Below are positions 35,601 through 46,955 of a stretch of DNA of 64,000 nt, piece after piece. The DNA is from Canna indica (taxonomy: Eukaryota > Streptophyta > Magnoliopsida > Zingiberales > Cannaceae): contig CP136891.1 in assembly GCA_034359265.1 (NCBI GenBank), positions 62,286,001 to 62,350,000 of the forward strand, read 5' to 3'. The translations under genes were made by a program, and so were the position numbers. How positions within the stretch are numbered: the stretch's first letter is position 1; every line of letters starts with the position of its first letter. The notes beneath the pieces were generated by a model, which ran no database searches, was not told where the DNA came from, and saw only the letters and a list, made by a program, of their open reading frames with translations.

Positions 35601-36957
35601 AGTCCATGCCCAATATCACATCAAGCTCCAACATTGGCAGAAGCTTCAAATCGGCCATCAGCACATGCCCACAAATGACTATCTTGCAACCTCAAAAGAT
35701 TGTCTCTGCCATCACAGAAATGCCTGTAGGCGTAGACACCACAAGGGGTAACTCAAGCACAGAAGATATCCCTGACAACTTAGCAAAAAAACAAGGCAGA
35801 TATAAAAGAGTGCGTAGCACCTGGATCAAATAAGATATAAGCAACAGCAGACCCAACCATAATATTACCTGACACCACTGCCCTGGATACCTCGGTGCCC
35901 TTTTGGTTGATAGCAAACACCCACGCAGCAGGCCTCTCTGAACCACTAGCTCGCTGGCCTCCTCCCTGAGCCTGACCCATCTGAGCTACAAAACCCACTG
36001 ACATCGGTGCCGTAGCTCTGGAACTGTTATGACCTCTGTCCTGCGATGGATTTGCAGTCCTGAAAGTCTCCTCTGAGTAAGCTGGCCAACCCCCCGATGG
36101 CTGGGGCCAAAACTTTTTCTTCTGGGGACCCTCATGCCTGTCTGTCGGTACTAGTGCCTCCTTCCAGAACACCTCATCAACGACCTTGGCAAATGAAGTC
36201 TCCTCTGTGTAATGGATCAATCTAACGATCTGCGGCCTCAGTCCCTCAACAAACCTCTTGACCATGGTGGTCTCTATGGCTATCAAAGTGGAAGGTACTT
36301 TGAGAGGCGTGTAAACTCCATCTCATAATCTGTCACTAACATGCTACCCGTCTGACGCAGCAGCTCGAACTGCTTCGCTCGCCTATCTCGGACGCTCATC
36401 GGTAGGTACTTCTCCACCATAGCAGCTTTAAACTCCTCCCAAGTAGGGGGCGGTGCATTCGCTGCTCGGCAGGCCCTCCATGTATGGAGCCAATGCTTGG
36501 CTGGTCCTCTCAGCTGCAACCCGATTAGTCGAGCGGTTGCCTCAGAAGAACAACCAAGCTCCTGGCATAACTCATAACAATCTCCCAGAAAACTAGTGAC
36601 CTCCACCCGCTGATCTGTCCCCATATACTCTGGTAGCCTGAATGCAAAAAAATCAGCATAGGAAGGCGCTCTGGGGGCTCTCACCACTGGTGCCACAGGC
36701 TGAACCACCTCCGGCACTGCAGGTACTACAGGTACTACAGGTACTGGCGGTGGTTGCTGTCTCAGCTCCTGCTCTCTGCGGAGTGCCTCTGTCAGCTTTG
36801 CCACTCGGGCCTATAGCTGAAAAACCATGGGATCTAGTCCCACCTCCTCCCAGGCCTATGATGGTGTCCCTCGACCCCGGCCCCGGCCTCGACCTAGACC
36901 TCGACGTTCAGTGGAGTTGCTATCACTACCGCTTCTTGCGACATCAAAGGCCTCCAT
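35601..36957 (-). pseudogene. Array unit 2: gag and protease, zinc knuckle deleted
   Basis: Gag starts at the ATG ending 36957 (MEAFDVARSGSDSNSTERRG), runs through KLTEALRREQELRQQ, LQLRGPAKHWLHTW and PPPTWEEFKAAMVEKY, then KRFVEGLRPQIVRLIHY. A one-base loss near 36293 (compare unit 1 near 28992) shifts the frame. About 200 bp holding the CCHC knuckle of unit 1 is missing at about 36014, in frame. Protease shows ILFDPGATHSFISALF and then shifts at a run of A near 35788. Confidence 0.9.
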
Positions 36958-37154
36958 CGATCTGAAAGCACCATAAAGGAAATAATTAAAAATTAAGCAA
37001 TTGAATTCACCCACTATTTTGCAAACTAAACCATAGGTCGCATTGATGTGCAAACTTAGCCCATTGATCTCATAGCATACCCCTACCGTATACTGATACG
37101 CTAGCAATGCCATATACGGTGACAACTCTAGGTACTAGTCTGACTGAACCACAT

Positions 37155-37168
37155 GCTCTCTGATACCA
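37155..37168 (-). other. Altered primer binding site
   Basis: The minus strand reads TGGTATCAGAGAGC: the tRNA-Met site with an extra GA compared with 29830-29841. The change probably arose after insertion. Confidence 0.8.
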
Positions 37169-37172
37169 ACTT

Positions 37173-39656
37173 TGTCACGCCCCAACTCAGGGTCCCATGA
37201 CCGGCCAGGGTATACGTGCCTATACCCCGAAGCCTAACCCATGCACATGCCAAAACAAATAGTATAGCGGAAAGAAAACAACAAGTTTTATTTTAAAGGA
37301 AAAGTGAATCAATAACAAGATTAATAACTCAGAAGTAAAGAAAATGCGGAAATACGATTCGGTTCAATAGTTCAAAAGTTCAGTCAAATAAAACCTGAAA
37401 TAATAACATAAATGCCCTCAGGCTACAACGCCTAAACAAGCTAATACAAATGCATGATACTACCAAAAGTAAAACTCGACTACGACCCTAACTAGGACTG
37501 CTATAAGATCCAACGACGCCAAGTGCATCCAACCCACCTCACCGGTCAGTCTCTACAAAATAGAAATCACACGACAATGGGTGAGTTCAAAGAACTCAGT
37601 GAGCGACTTTATCCGCCCTCACAAATAAACACAGAGATAACATAAATAAATTATATCTCTAAAAAGGCCACGTCGCAAAAATGTGACTAACTACCAGGCC
37701 CAAAGGCCATCCATGCCCACGGCATCTATCTCTTCAAAGAGGTGCATCAGGCCGAAACCCTACCATGCCCGAAGGCAACGTCACCTAAAAAAAAATGTGC
37801 ATCAGGTCGAAGCTCTACCATACCCAAAGGCAACATCACCATCAATGAGGTACATCGGGTCGAATCCCTACCATACCTAAAGGCAACATCACCGTCAAGA
37901 GGTGCATCGGGTCGAATCCCTACTATACCAAAGACAACATCACTATCAAGAGGTGCATCGGGTCGAATCCCTACCATGCCTAAAGGCAACCGCACATATC
38001 AGGATAATCGGGAAAGGCCCTCCAAACTTTTCCTACAAGTTGGGAATTGACATCCAACCACCCGGGCGTAGCCTGTAACCCGGCTCCTAAATGAGCCGCT
38101 CCACCATTCCCAAGGATATGGCGCATCAAGACCTAAGTCAAGATTCTTCTACGGTGTCCAAAGGGTGTCCTAACTATGAAGCGTCTCAACACTTCAAACC
38201 CAACCCTTACCCCCTTAGACCCGCAACATCATGAACTCGTGTGATTTTATTTCATGCATGCATTATAAGCTGGTTCATAACAGATTATGCTCACCCTTAG
38301 ACCCAATTTTAATAATAGAATTAAAATCTAGATTATCTCAATTAGGGTTTTATTTTAGAGTTTTGTTCTGCCCAGAAGTATTATATATTCCCCGAATCTA
38401 CTCTTTAAAGTGTGTCCTATGTTTTCAAACTATGGTTTTTGATCAAAACGATAGGTTACACGACTATAATCAGATATCTAATCACATAATAACAGAGAAA
38501 TAAAAAATCAGCCCAGATTTAATAAACAACACATAAATTTTAGAAAGCTGAAATTTCTAGCACAACATGAAATAAAATTCGAATTTTGCTGAATTAAATT
38601 CCTAAATTTCTAACATCACATATTCATGTCATCAAGCCAATCATGCATACAATCTCATAATTTTTATTTAATAAAAGCTAGCATATACATCAAGAATCCC
38701 TAACCAAGAATCAAGGAGATTAAATTAACTCTTTATCATCAAGAATATCTAGAATTCCAAGATGAGATTTACACCCAAGATTCACACAATTTAATTGTAA
38801 AATCACAGATCTTCCCTTAAATATAAATTCCATGATATGATATCAAAATTTGAGATCTAAGCATGGCATAGAAACTCAGAAAATCTCAAGAACACAAAAT
38901 AACATTATCGAAATCAAGAATCTTCAAGGCGGCTTCAAGAAAATTCAAGGAAAACTAGAATAGGAGGGATAAAACCACTCACCTTGATTAGGAAAATGAT
39001 TTAGAGAAGAACTTTCAAGCGGCGATATCCAAATCCGGCCTCAAAGGGGGCGGCTCTACTCAATCAAGGGAGAAAGAGGGGCGGCGGGTCCACTCAAGCC
39101 GACGGCTCCAAGAAGAGGAAGGAAGGAGGGGCGGCGGCTCCTCCTCAAGCCGGCTGCTCCAAGATGGGGAAAGAGAGAGGGGAAGAGGGGAGGATGGCTC
39201 GGCGGCTAGGTTTGAGGGCGGCGGCTCCAAGGAAGAGGAAGAAAGGAGGGGCGGCTAGCTCCTCCTCTCACAATTGTGTGGCTCCAAAAGTTGGAACCAC
39301 AACCTAGGGGAGGGGGTTTTATAAGTCCTCCTCAACCCTAACCCTCCTAACCTAAGCCCAGCCCACATCCACTTAGGCCAAGACAAACCTGCTAACCTGA
39401 TAACTTAATTAAATCACATGCATTTAATTAAATGCACCCACATATGCATAATTCATAATTATCCAAACACCACAATAATTAAAAATAATTCCAATCACTC
39501 AAACCTAATTTCATAAATTCATAAATTTATATTTTTCTTACCCGAGCTTGCAAGCTTGCTCCGGACCATGAGTCGACTCGGCTCGACCACGAACTTGTCC
39601 GCTAGGCTGGCCAACACACACAATAGAATAATAAATTAAATATATAGGATATTACA
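37173..39656 (-). repeat. Array LTR shared by units 2 and 3
   Basis: This 2,484-bp LTR is highly similar to 29846-32420 and has the same ends, TATA box (39317-39323) and leader. It is about 90 bp shorter, partly through fewer minisatellite units (37741-37995). It serves as 5' LTR for unit 2 and 3' LTR for unit 3. Confidence 0.95.
37741..37995. repeat. 52-bp minisatellite, shorter copy
   Basis: About five units of the GGTGCATCGGGTCGAATCCC type, equivalent to 30430-30735 with at least one unit fewer. Confidence 0.85.
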
Positions 39657-40566
39657 ATCATCCCTCCTTAAAGAAAATTCGTCCTCGAATTTCAGAAAAG
39701 AATAAGAACTCACTGCATCATCAAATAATGAAGGATAACGCTCCCTCATATCCCGCTCCACTTCCCAGGTGGCCTCCTGGCCGGAATGGTGCTCCCATCT
39801 GACTTTAACCAAGGGAATCTCCTTGGACCTCAATTTCCGGATCTGCCGGTCTAGCACCTCAACTGGTCGCTCCTCAAAGGAAACTGCTGAGTCTACCTCC
39901 ATTGCGGTAGGCTCGATCACATGGGACTCATCCTGAATATACCTTTTCAGCATAGACACGTGGAATACTGGATGTACTCGGTCCATACTAGGAGGTAGGG
40001 CCAACTCATAGGCCACAGCTCCCTTGCGCTTGAGAATAAGAAACAACCCAATGAACCTAGGGCTTAGCTTTCCTTTCTTACCAAACCTCATTACCCCTTT
40101 CATAGGGGACACCTTGAGGAACACCATGTCCCGCTCAGCAAACTCTACCTCCCTGGTCTTTCCATCCGCACACATCTTTTGGCGACTCTGAGCTGCCAAC
40201 AGCCTCTATCTGATTTGCTTCACTTTTTCCATAGTCTCCTCCACCAGATCAGGTCCCATCATAAGTGAATCTCCTGTCTTAAACCAACCTACAGAGGACC
40301 TACACCTCCGTCCGCACAACGCCTCAAAGGGGGTCATCCCAATGCTATTGTGGTAGCTGTTATTATAAGCAAACTCAATTAAAGGTAGGTGTCTCTCCCA
40401 ATTGCCCTCCAGGTCTAAGACACATGCCCTCAACATATCCTCCAGCGTCTGAATAGTCTGCTCTGACTAACCATTCGTCTAAGGGTGAAATGTGGTACTG
40501 AATCAAACTTGAGTGCCCGACGCCTCCTGGAAGGACTGCCAAAATCGAGCCGTAAACTGCCAAAAT
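39657..40566 (-). pseudogene. Array unit 3: integrase C-terminal remnant
   Basis: The minus strand encodes the last integrase blocks ([74 protein letters not shown]) and the tail LVKVRWEHHSGQEATWEVE. Everything before, including gag, RT and the catalytic integrase core, is deleted. The joint with the outer LTR repeats a 12-base word (ACTGCCAAAATC at 40535-40546 and 40556-40567), as filler copied during end-joining would. Confidence 0.9.
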
Positions 40567-40882
40567 CAACCCTAACCCTTCTAACGTAAGCCCAACCCGC
40601 ATCCACTTAAGCCAAGACCAACCCGCTAACCTGATAACTTAATTAAATCACAAGCATCTAATTAAATTCACCCACATAGGCATAATTCATAATTATTCAA
40701 ACACCACAATAATTAAAAATAATTCCAATCACTCAAACCTAATTTCATAAATTTATATTTTTCTTACCCGAGCTCGCAATCTTGTTCCAGACCATGAGTC
40801 GACTCGGCTTGACCACGAACTAATCCGCTAGGCTGGCAAATACATGCAACAGAATAATAAATTAAATATCTAGGATATTACA
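40567..40882 (-). repeat. Outer 5' LTR remnant of the array
   Basis: It matches the first 320 bp (minus-strand sense) of the whole LTRs, from TGTAATATCCTAG at 40882 to the CCTAACCCTTC block, then breaks into integrase sequence. TCTAC follows at 40883-40887. Confidence 0.92.
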
Positions 40883-40887
40883 TCTAC
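40883..40887. repeat. Target duplication TCTAC, right copy
   Basis: Pairs with 27478-27482 around the gypsy array. Confidence 0.95.
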
Positions 40888-42340
40888 GTCTACGGGCAAT
40901 TCTGTGCTGGCAGAAATAGTCTTTCGGGGCTAAGAGGTGGTCATTTGTGGACATGTGCTGATAGCCGAATTGACACTTCTACTAATGCTGGAGCTTGATG
41001 TGATTTTGGGCATGGACTGGTTGGCAGACCATTTCGCAACAGTGGACTACAGGGCTAAGACTGTGACCTTCAGTAAGCTCGGATTACCCCAATTTACCTT
41101 CCTGGGTGAGGGAAGGGGAGATTCGTTGGTGGCCATTTCAACTCTCATGGCCCGGAAGCTACTTCTAGGCCATTGTCAATCCTTCTTGGCCTTTGTGTCT
41201 ATGGCAGAGGGAAGGGGAGGTGCGGCTAGGGGCATTGAGGGAACGCGATGGTATGCAGGCTCTTTGATGTTTTCCCATAGGAGTTGCCAGGTTTGCCCCT
41301 AGGGAGGGAGATCGAGTTCTGTATTGATTTACAGCCTGGGGTGAAGCCGATCTCCATTCCGTCATATCGGATGACACCAGCTGAGTTGAGGGAGTTGAAG
41401 TCCCAATTGCAGTAGCTGCTTGAGTTAGGCTTCATTCGCCCAGGATAGTGGTTTTCCAAGATTGACCTGCGGTTAAGGTACCATCAGTTGAGAATCTGGG
41501 ATAGTGACATCCCGAAGACTGCTTTCAGGTCGAGGTATGACCACTATGAGTTCCTGGTTATGTCATTCGGGCTGACTAATGCACCTGCAACATTTATGGA
41601 CCTGATGAACCGATAGTTCATGAAATACTTGAATAAATTTGTGATAGTATTTATTGATAATATTTTGATATATTCCAGGAGTAGGGAGGAGCATGCTGAG
41701 CACTTGAGGGTGGTTCTGGAGACTCTCAGGGAGCACAGGTTATATGTCAAATTCTACAAGTGCAAGTTCTGGCTGGAGAGTGTAGGGTTCCTTGGTCATT
41801 GGTGTCCAGGGAAGGGGTAAAGGTGAACCCTGCAAAGATAGAAGCAGTTCATAATTGGAAGAGATCGACTAATGTCACAGAGATTCGCAGCTTCCTAGGG
41901 TTGGCATGTTATTACAGGAAATTTATGGTGAATTTCTCCAGGATTTCAGTGCCATTAACTTGCCTGACTCAGAAGAAAGTTCTTCTGGGACAGTAAGTGC
42001 GAGGAGAGCTTTCAAAAGCTCAATGACTGTTTAACGTCGGCACCAGTTCTAGATGTACCCTCGGGCTCGGAAGGATTTATTGTTTATTATCATGCCTCCC
42101 GAGTCGGCTAGGGTTGTGTTTTAATGCAGAATGGTGATAGCTTATGCCTCTAGGCAGTTGAAGGTCCACGAGAAGAATTACTTGACTCATGATCTTGAGC
42201 TAGCATCAGTGGTGTTCGCATTGAAGCTTTGGCGTCACTACCTTTATGGCGAAGCTTGTGAGATATACACTGATCTATAAAGCCTCTAGTATTTTCTCAT
42301 CAAGAAGGAATTGAACCTGAGATAGAGAAGGTGGTTTGAA
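40888..42340 (+). pseudogene. Element A protease end, RT and RNase H, broken
   Basis: Protease resumes with a SVLAEIVFRG-like block and ends VILGMDWLADHFATV. The linker reads RKLLLGHCQSFLAFVSMAEG. RT is missing a central block: sequence jumps from GFIRP-like to WFSKIDLR at about 41447, losing the segment with the conserved Arg and [12 protein letters not shown] motif. The palm motif is VFIDNILIYSRS, with the second catalytic Asp changed to Asn (GAT to AAT), and a stop precedes it. RNase H follows (YYRKFMVNFSRI) with shifts around 41815 and 41995. Catalysis is not possible. Confidence 0.9.
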
Positions 42341-44020
42341 CTCTTGAAGGACTATGACTGCACGATCATGTACCATCCGAGAAGGGCTAATGAGGTGGTA
42401 GATGCCTTGAGCAGAAAGTCTATGGGCAGTCTAGCGCATTTGACAGTTAGGAGGAGGTCGTTGGCTCAGGATTTGGCCATGTGTTTGGATGGCGGGGCAG
42501 TCTTGACAGTGCTAGTCTCTGGTCCGTTGGTGGCTCACCTGAGGGTGCAGTCTACGTTGGTAGACATGTTGCGGGCAGCACAGGAAGAGGATGCTTTTTG
42601 TGCACTTACTAAGGATCTGACCAGGAGAGGTGATGTCGATAATGGTTTTGGTATTGACTTGGAGATCGTTCTGAGGTTTAAGAACATGATAGTGGTGCTA
42701 GACATGGCTGAGGTCCGTAGGCAGGTGCTAGAGATGGCTCATCGATCTACATATACCATGCATCCGGGAGCTACAAAAATGTACCATGACCTAAGGCAAA
42801 ATTATTGGTGGATAGGCATGAAAAGAGAGGTGGCCGAGTTTATGTCTAAGTGTCTGGTGTGTCAGCAGGTGAAGGTCGAACATCTTAAGCCAGCAGGATT
42901 ACTCCTAAACTTAGAGGTACCAGAATGGAAATTCGAAAAGATAACCATGGATTTTGTGACAGGGTTACCGAAGTCTGGGAAGGGCAATGATTCCATCTGG
43001 GTGGTGGTGGATCGCCTAACCAAGATGGCGCATTTCATACCAGTCAGGATGACCTTTTCAGCTGAGCAGTATACGAGGTTGTTTTTGGATCGGATCGTCG
43101 CATATCGTGATGTCCCTGTTATGATCATCTCAGATCGGGGTACTCAGTTCACAGCTCTATTTTGGCAGTCTTTCCAAGAGGCATTGGGCACTCTGGTCCG
43201 ATTAAGCACTGCAATTTACCCTCAGAGCAGACTATTCAGACATTGAAGGACATGCTGAGAGCATGTGTCCTAGATTTGGAGGGCAGTTGGGAGAGGCACT
43301 TGCCCCTGATTGAGTTTGCCTACAATAACAACTATCATAGCAGCATCGGGATAGCCCCTTTTGAGACATTGTATGGGCGGTGATGCAGGTTGCCTATAGG
43401 CTGGTTTGAGGCAAGGGATTCCCTTATGATGGGACCCGACATGGTTGAGGAGGCAGTAGAAAATGTGAAACTAATCAAGGAGAGATTATTGGCAGCCCAG
43501 AGTCGCTAGAAGATGTATGTTGATGGAAAGGTCAGGAAGGTAGAGTTTGCTGAGGGGAACATGGTGTTCCTGAAGGTATCCCCTATGAAAGGGGTGGTGA
43601 GGTTTGGCAAGAGAGGAAAGCTAAGCCCTAGGTTCATTGAGTCGTTTCCTTTTCTCGGGCGTAGGGGAGCTGTGGCATATGAGTTGGCCTTACCTCCTAG
43701 TATGGACCGAGTGCACCCAGTGTTTCATGTATCCATGCTGAAGAAGTATGTTCGGGATGAGTCCCATGTGATTGAGCCAACCGCGGTGGAGATGGATCCA
43801 ATAATCTCTTATGAGGAACGACCAATTGAGGTGCTAGACCGCTAGATCAGGAAATTGAGGTCCAAAGAAATTTCCATGGTAAATGTCGGGTGGGAGCACC
43901 ATTCTGGGCAGGAGGCCACCTGGGAGGTGAAGCAGGATATGAGGGAGCGATATCCTTCGTTGTTTGAGAATTTGGTAAGTCCTTAAGCTTTGTTAAAATT
44001 CGAGGATGAATTTTCCCTAA
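42341..44020 (+). pseudogene. Element A integrase with C-terminal tail, broken
   Basis: The best preserved block is 42344-43246: the RNase H end ([19 protein letters not shown]), the integrase HHCC finger (HRSTYTMHPGATKMYHDLR and CLVCQQVK) and two Asp of the DDE core ([33 protein letters not shown]). A short deletion at about 43220, in the HPQ-TDGQ region, shifts the frame just before the block with the third acid ([12 protein letters not shown]). The tail has VFLKVSPMKGVVRFGK, MDRVHPVFHVSMLKKYV and VGWEHHSGQEATWEV. Further stops lie at 43381 and 43507. Confidence 0.9.
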
Positions 44021-44030
44021 TGAGGGGGGA
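44021..44030 (+). other. Polypurine tract of element A
   Basis: TGAGGGGGGA directly precedes the 3' LTR; this purine run is the expected primer site for plus-strand cDNA synthesis. Confidence 0.75.
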
Positions 44031-46732
44031 TTATAATATCTGAGATATTATGATAATTTTTATTATTTGTCTTTGCCAGTCTAGCGGGCTGATTCGAGGT
44101 CAAGCTGAATCGAGTCATGATTCGGTGCGAGCTTAAAAGCTCGGGTAAGAAGGAATATGAGTTACGCGGTTTCTTTTCCTGCTTAGATAAATTTATTTAA
44201 TTATTTTAATGTGTGTGCTTGATTTATTAAATTGTATTGCATGGGTGTTCATGTGATTGATGCTTGTATTTAGCATGGGGTTAGTTTGGGTTGACGAGTT
44301 AGCGAGTTTGGATCCGGGTTTGAGACGGATGCTGGTTAGAAAGGGGCTAGGGTTTGGATGAGGTGGAGAAGGGATTATAAAATCCCCCCCCCCTAGAGCT
44401 AGGCGGCTCCTTGTTGGAGCCGCACAAGCCGCCGAGAGAGAGAGAGAGGAGCCGCCGAGCCACCGCCCCTCTCCCCTCTCTTGGAGTCGGTCGTCGAGGG
44501 AAGGAGCCAAGTTGAGCTTTCTTCCTTCCTTTCCCAAGGAAGCCAAGCCACTGGCTTGGTAGGAGCCGCCGCTCCTTTCCTTTGCTTCTTGGAGCCGCTG
44601 CAAGCCGAGCCGCCGCCACTTTCTTGTGGCCGAATTCGGAGGCTGCCGATTGGGAAGATTTCTCTCTTTCCTTCTTCCCAATCATGTGAGTGGATCTTCC
44701 CTCCCCTTTTTTCTTGAATTTCTTGTGTTCTTGAGCCGTTGTTGCAGATTGAGAAATTCTTGTCGAATTTTCCATTGTTTCTTGAAGTTTTATCATTGAT
44801 TTCATGTATTGCCATGAAAGAGGAGCCCGAAGACCCCCCCCCCCCCCTCTCTTTTGTGGTGCAACAGCCCTAGGACTACCCTAGGGAGGCTCGGCCAAGG
44901 TGGGAGATGGGCTGCCCTTAAGGTGTTCGTTAAAATGCCTAAGAGAAATTCTTGAAGGTTTTGAGATCTAGGCTTTGGATTAATTGTTTTAATTAAGTTC
45001 CTATGATGCCATTGCATGATTGGTACCTAGATACTAAATTTTAGCATATGAATCTATGTTTTGCATGTGAAAAGATTAAATCTTGATGCCATGTATATTC
45101 ATGTTTGGGGTTCTTGATTTTAAGCTTGAGTCTTGATTTAAGGGTAATGTGGATGCATGCTAAATCTTGATTATGAATCATGATATAATTTTTGTATGAT
45201 TTATCTTGTTGTTATAAATCTGTTGTGGTGGTAATTTACGATTAATTACTGTAATTTTCAGATTAATTACATTGACATGCTGAAAACTGAACTTGTTGAA
45301 ATTTCATGTTGAAATTATTAAGTCAAGGCTAATTTTGTAATCTTTGTTGTGATACGTATGGTTTACTAAATATAGTCATGTAACCTATCATTTTAATCAG
45401 AAAACATAGTCTGGAACCATAGGACATACTTTCGGAATCAGATTCGACTTGGGTGCACCAGTTTTGGGCTCAACAGTAAACTAAAAATAAAACCCTAATT
45501 TCGGCAAATGGAAATTTTAATTGTATAATTAAAATTCAAGAGGCAGCATAATCTGTTAAGAGCCAATAAAATAAATTATCTGCATGAAATAAAATCTCAT
45601 GGGTTGGTGATATTACGGGTCTAGGCGTCGGGATCGGGCATAGAGTGTTGCGGCGTTTCCCAGTAAAGACACCCCTAAGATACCATAGGAGACACTTGAC
45701 TTAGGTCTTGTTAGCACCATATCCTTATGAATGGTGGAGAGGCTCGGATAGGAGCTGGATTGCGGGCTTGGCCCGGAAGGTTGGATGGTTAATTCCCAAC
45801 CTGTGTTTAAGGAATAAGTTCGGATGGGCGAATCCTTATTATTCTTGCAATGATTTAAGGAACAAGTTTGGATGGGTGAATCCCGATTGTTCCTGCATTT
45901 CTTGTGAAACAAGTTTGGATGAGCGAATCCCGATTGTTTTCGAGTTTTTTTATTTTAAGGAATAAGTTCGGATGGGCGAATCTCGATTATTCCTGCGCTA
46001 TCTTTAATGATATAATTATAGGATAAGCTCAGATGGGTCAATCACGATTATCCTAATAACCCTTGGGTGTGATTTATTGTCTTAGGGCACGGGTAGGCTG
46101 AGGCATGTTGTTCTTCACTGCTAAGTGAATTGATTTGCCTTTGGGCATGTGATGGATAGAGAGCATGTTAGCTAGTCATACCACTTGATGCATTATCCCT
46201 GTATGAGTCAGGGGCATTTATTCATTTATCTTTGTGGTTGATTTTTATGGTGGGGGTTGGTAGAACCCTTCACTGAGTTTTTTTTAACTCGCTTGTTGTT
46301 TTATTTCTGTTTTTTTTTGTAGAGCCTGACCAGTGAGGTGGGCTGGAGCACTTAGCGCGGCTGGAGGGCGGAGGAGTCACATTGATCTCATAGCAGTCCT
46401 AGTTAGATATCGTAGTCGAGTCTTTGGTAGATTTGTCATGCACTTGTGTTTTAGTATTTTGGAACTGTAGTCCCTTGGGGACATTCATGTCTTTCATTCA
46501 GATTTTATTTGCTAAAGCAAACTGTTAAACTTTGATTTACTTACTTCCGCACTTTAAACGTTTTGCTAAAACTTTACTTCTTAAATGGAATTTGTTTTGT
46601 TTCTCGTTCATAATAAAATCTTATATTCTTTTCGCCATAATTTATTGTGAGTTGGCATGTGCATGGGATAGACTGCGGGGTATAGACATGTGTACCCTGG
46701 CCGGTCACGTGACCCTAAGTTGGGGCGTGACA
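44031..46732 (+). repeat. 3' LTR of element A
   Basis: This 2,702-bp LTR is uninterrupted and ends CGGGGTATAGACATG, TACCCTGGCCGGTCAC, GGGGCGTGACA, followed by ACAAT. Its first bases (TTATAATATC) are a mutated form of TGTAATATC. It carries a TATA box at 44377-44383, a GA-repeat leader, a C-run (44836-44847) and a tandem repeat at 45790-46045. It shows the empty site for the CACTA insertion. Open frames at 44193-45017 are not genes. Confidence 0.95.
45790..46045. repeat. GGCGAATCC tandem repeat in the 3' LTR
   Basis: Four to five units of a AAGGAACAAGTTCGGATGGG-like word followed by CGAATCCCGATTATTCCTG occur at 50-70 bp spacing. The 5' LTR has the same units, fewer, from 25474. They lie in the transcribed part of the LTR. 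Confidence 0.8.
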
Positions 46733-46737
46733 ACAAT
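46733..46737. repeat. Target duplication ACAAT, right copy, of element A
   Basis: Pairs with 16649-16653. Confidence 0.9.
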
Positions 46738-46955
46738 GCATATGCTATGAATTCATCTTCTAATATTCACCAACTGCTAATCGGATTATCCACCTCTTCA
46801 ATAGTTATGTGAAGAGATTCTACCTTGCGATGAGCAGCTTCCAATCAATCTTCAATTGACATCGATTCTTTCAGCTCAACATTATTAGGCATATTTTCAT
46901 CTTGATTGGAAATATTCAAATTTGAACAATACAGTGTAAAAGAACAATTAAATTA
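46738..46955 (-). pseudogene. FAR1/FHY3-type fragment, upstream part
   Basis: The minus strand reads MPNNVELKESMSIED, a stop, then LEAAHRKVESL and an ILEDEFIAYA block close to element A. The last block resembles the start of FAR1 domains, where an acidic patch and an AY-x-x-Y motif precede the SVR block; SVR is found at 16648, across the insertion. Stops are present. Only the split domain supports the call; the N-terminal part alone would not. Confidence 0.5.

Larger units (their letters stand above)
27483..40882 (-). mobile_element. Four-LTR, three-internal-region gypsy array
   Basis: Reading the minus strand from the right: LTR start (40882-40567), 3' end of pol (40566-39657), whole LTR (39656-37173), whole internal region (37172-32421), whole LTR (32420-29846), binding site, gag and protease (29845-27799), LTR end (27797-27483). 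All units share one orientation and one family, and only one pair of target duplications (TCTAC) exists, at the outer ends. This fits one insertion extended by unequal LTR recombination, with later deletions in both outer units. Length is 13,400 bp. Confidence 0.92.
16654..46732 (+). mobile_element. Gypsy element A, 30 kb with two nested insertions
   Basis: A 5' LTR from 16654 and a 3' LTR ending 46732 are bounded by ACAAT. Between them lie gag, protease, RT, RNase H and integrase with a C-terminal tail like that of chromoviruses (Del/Tekay-like; inferred). Subtracting the CACTA insertion (with 3-bp duplication) and the minus-strand gypsy array (with 5-bp duplication) leaves about 9.6 kb, a normal length. 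The primer binding site and the 3' part of the 5' LTR are deleted at 25896, and pol is broken, so the element is dead. Confidence 0.9.

Noticed and set aside
27483..40882. Three independent gypsy insertions next to one another
   Set aside because: Inner LTR borders show shared LTRs with polypurine tract and binding site and no inner target duplications; one TCTAC pair encloses all.
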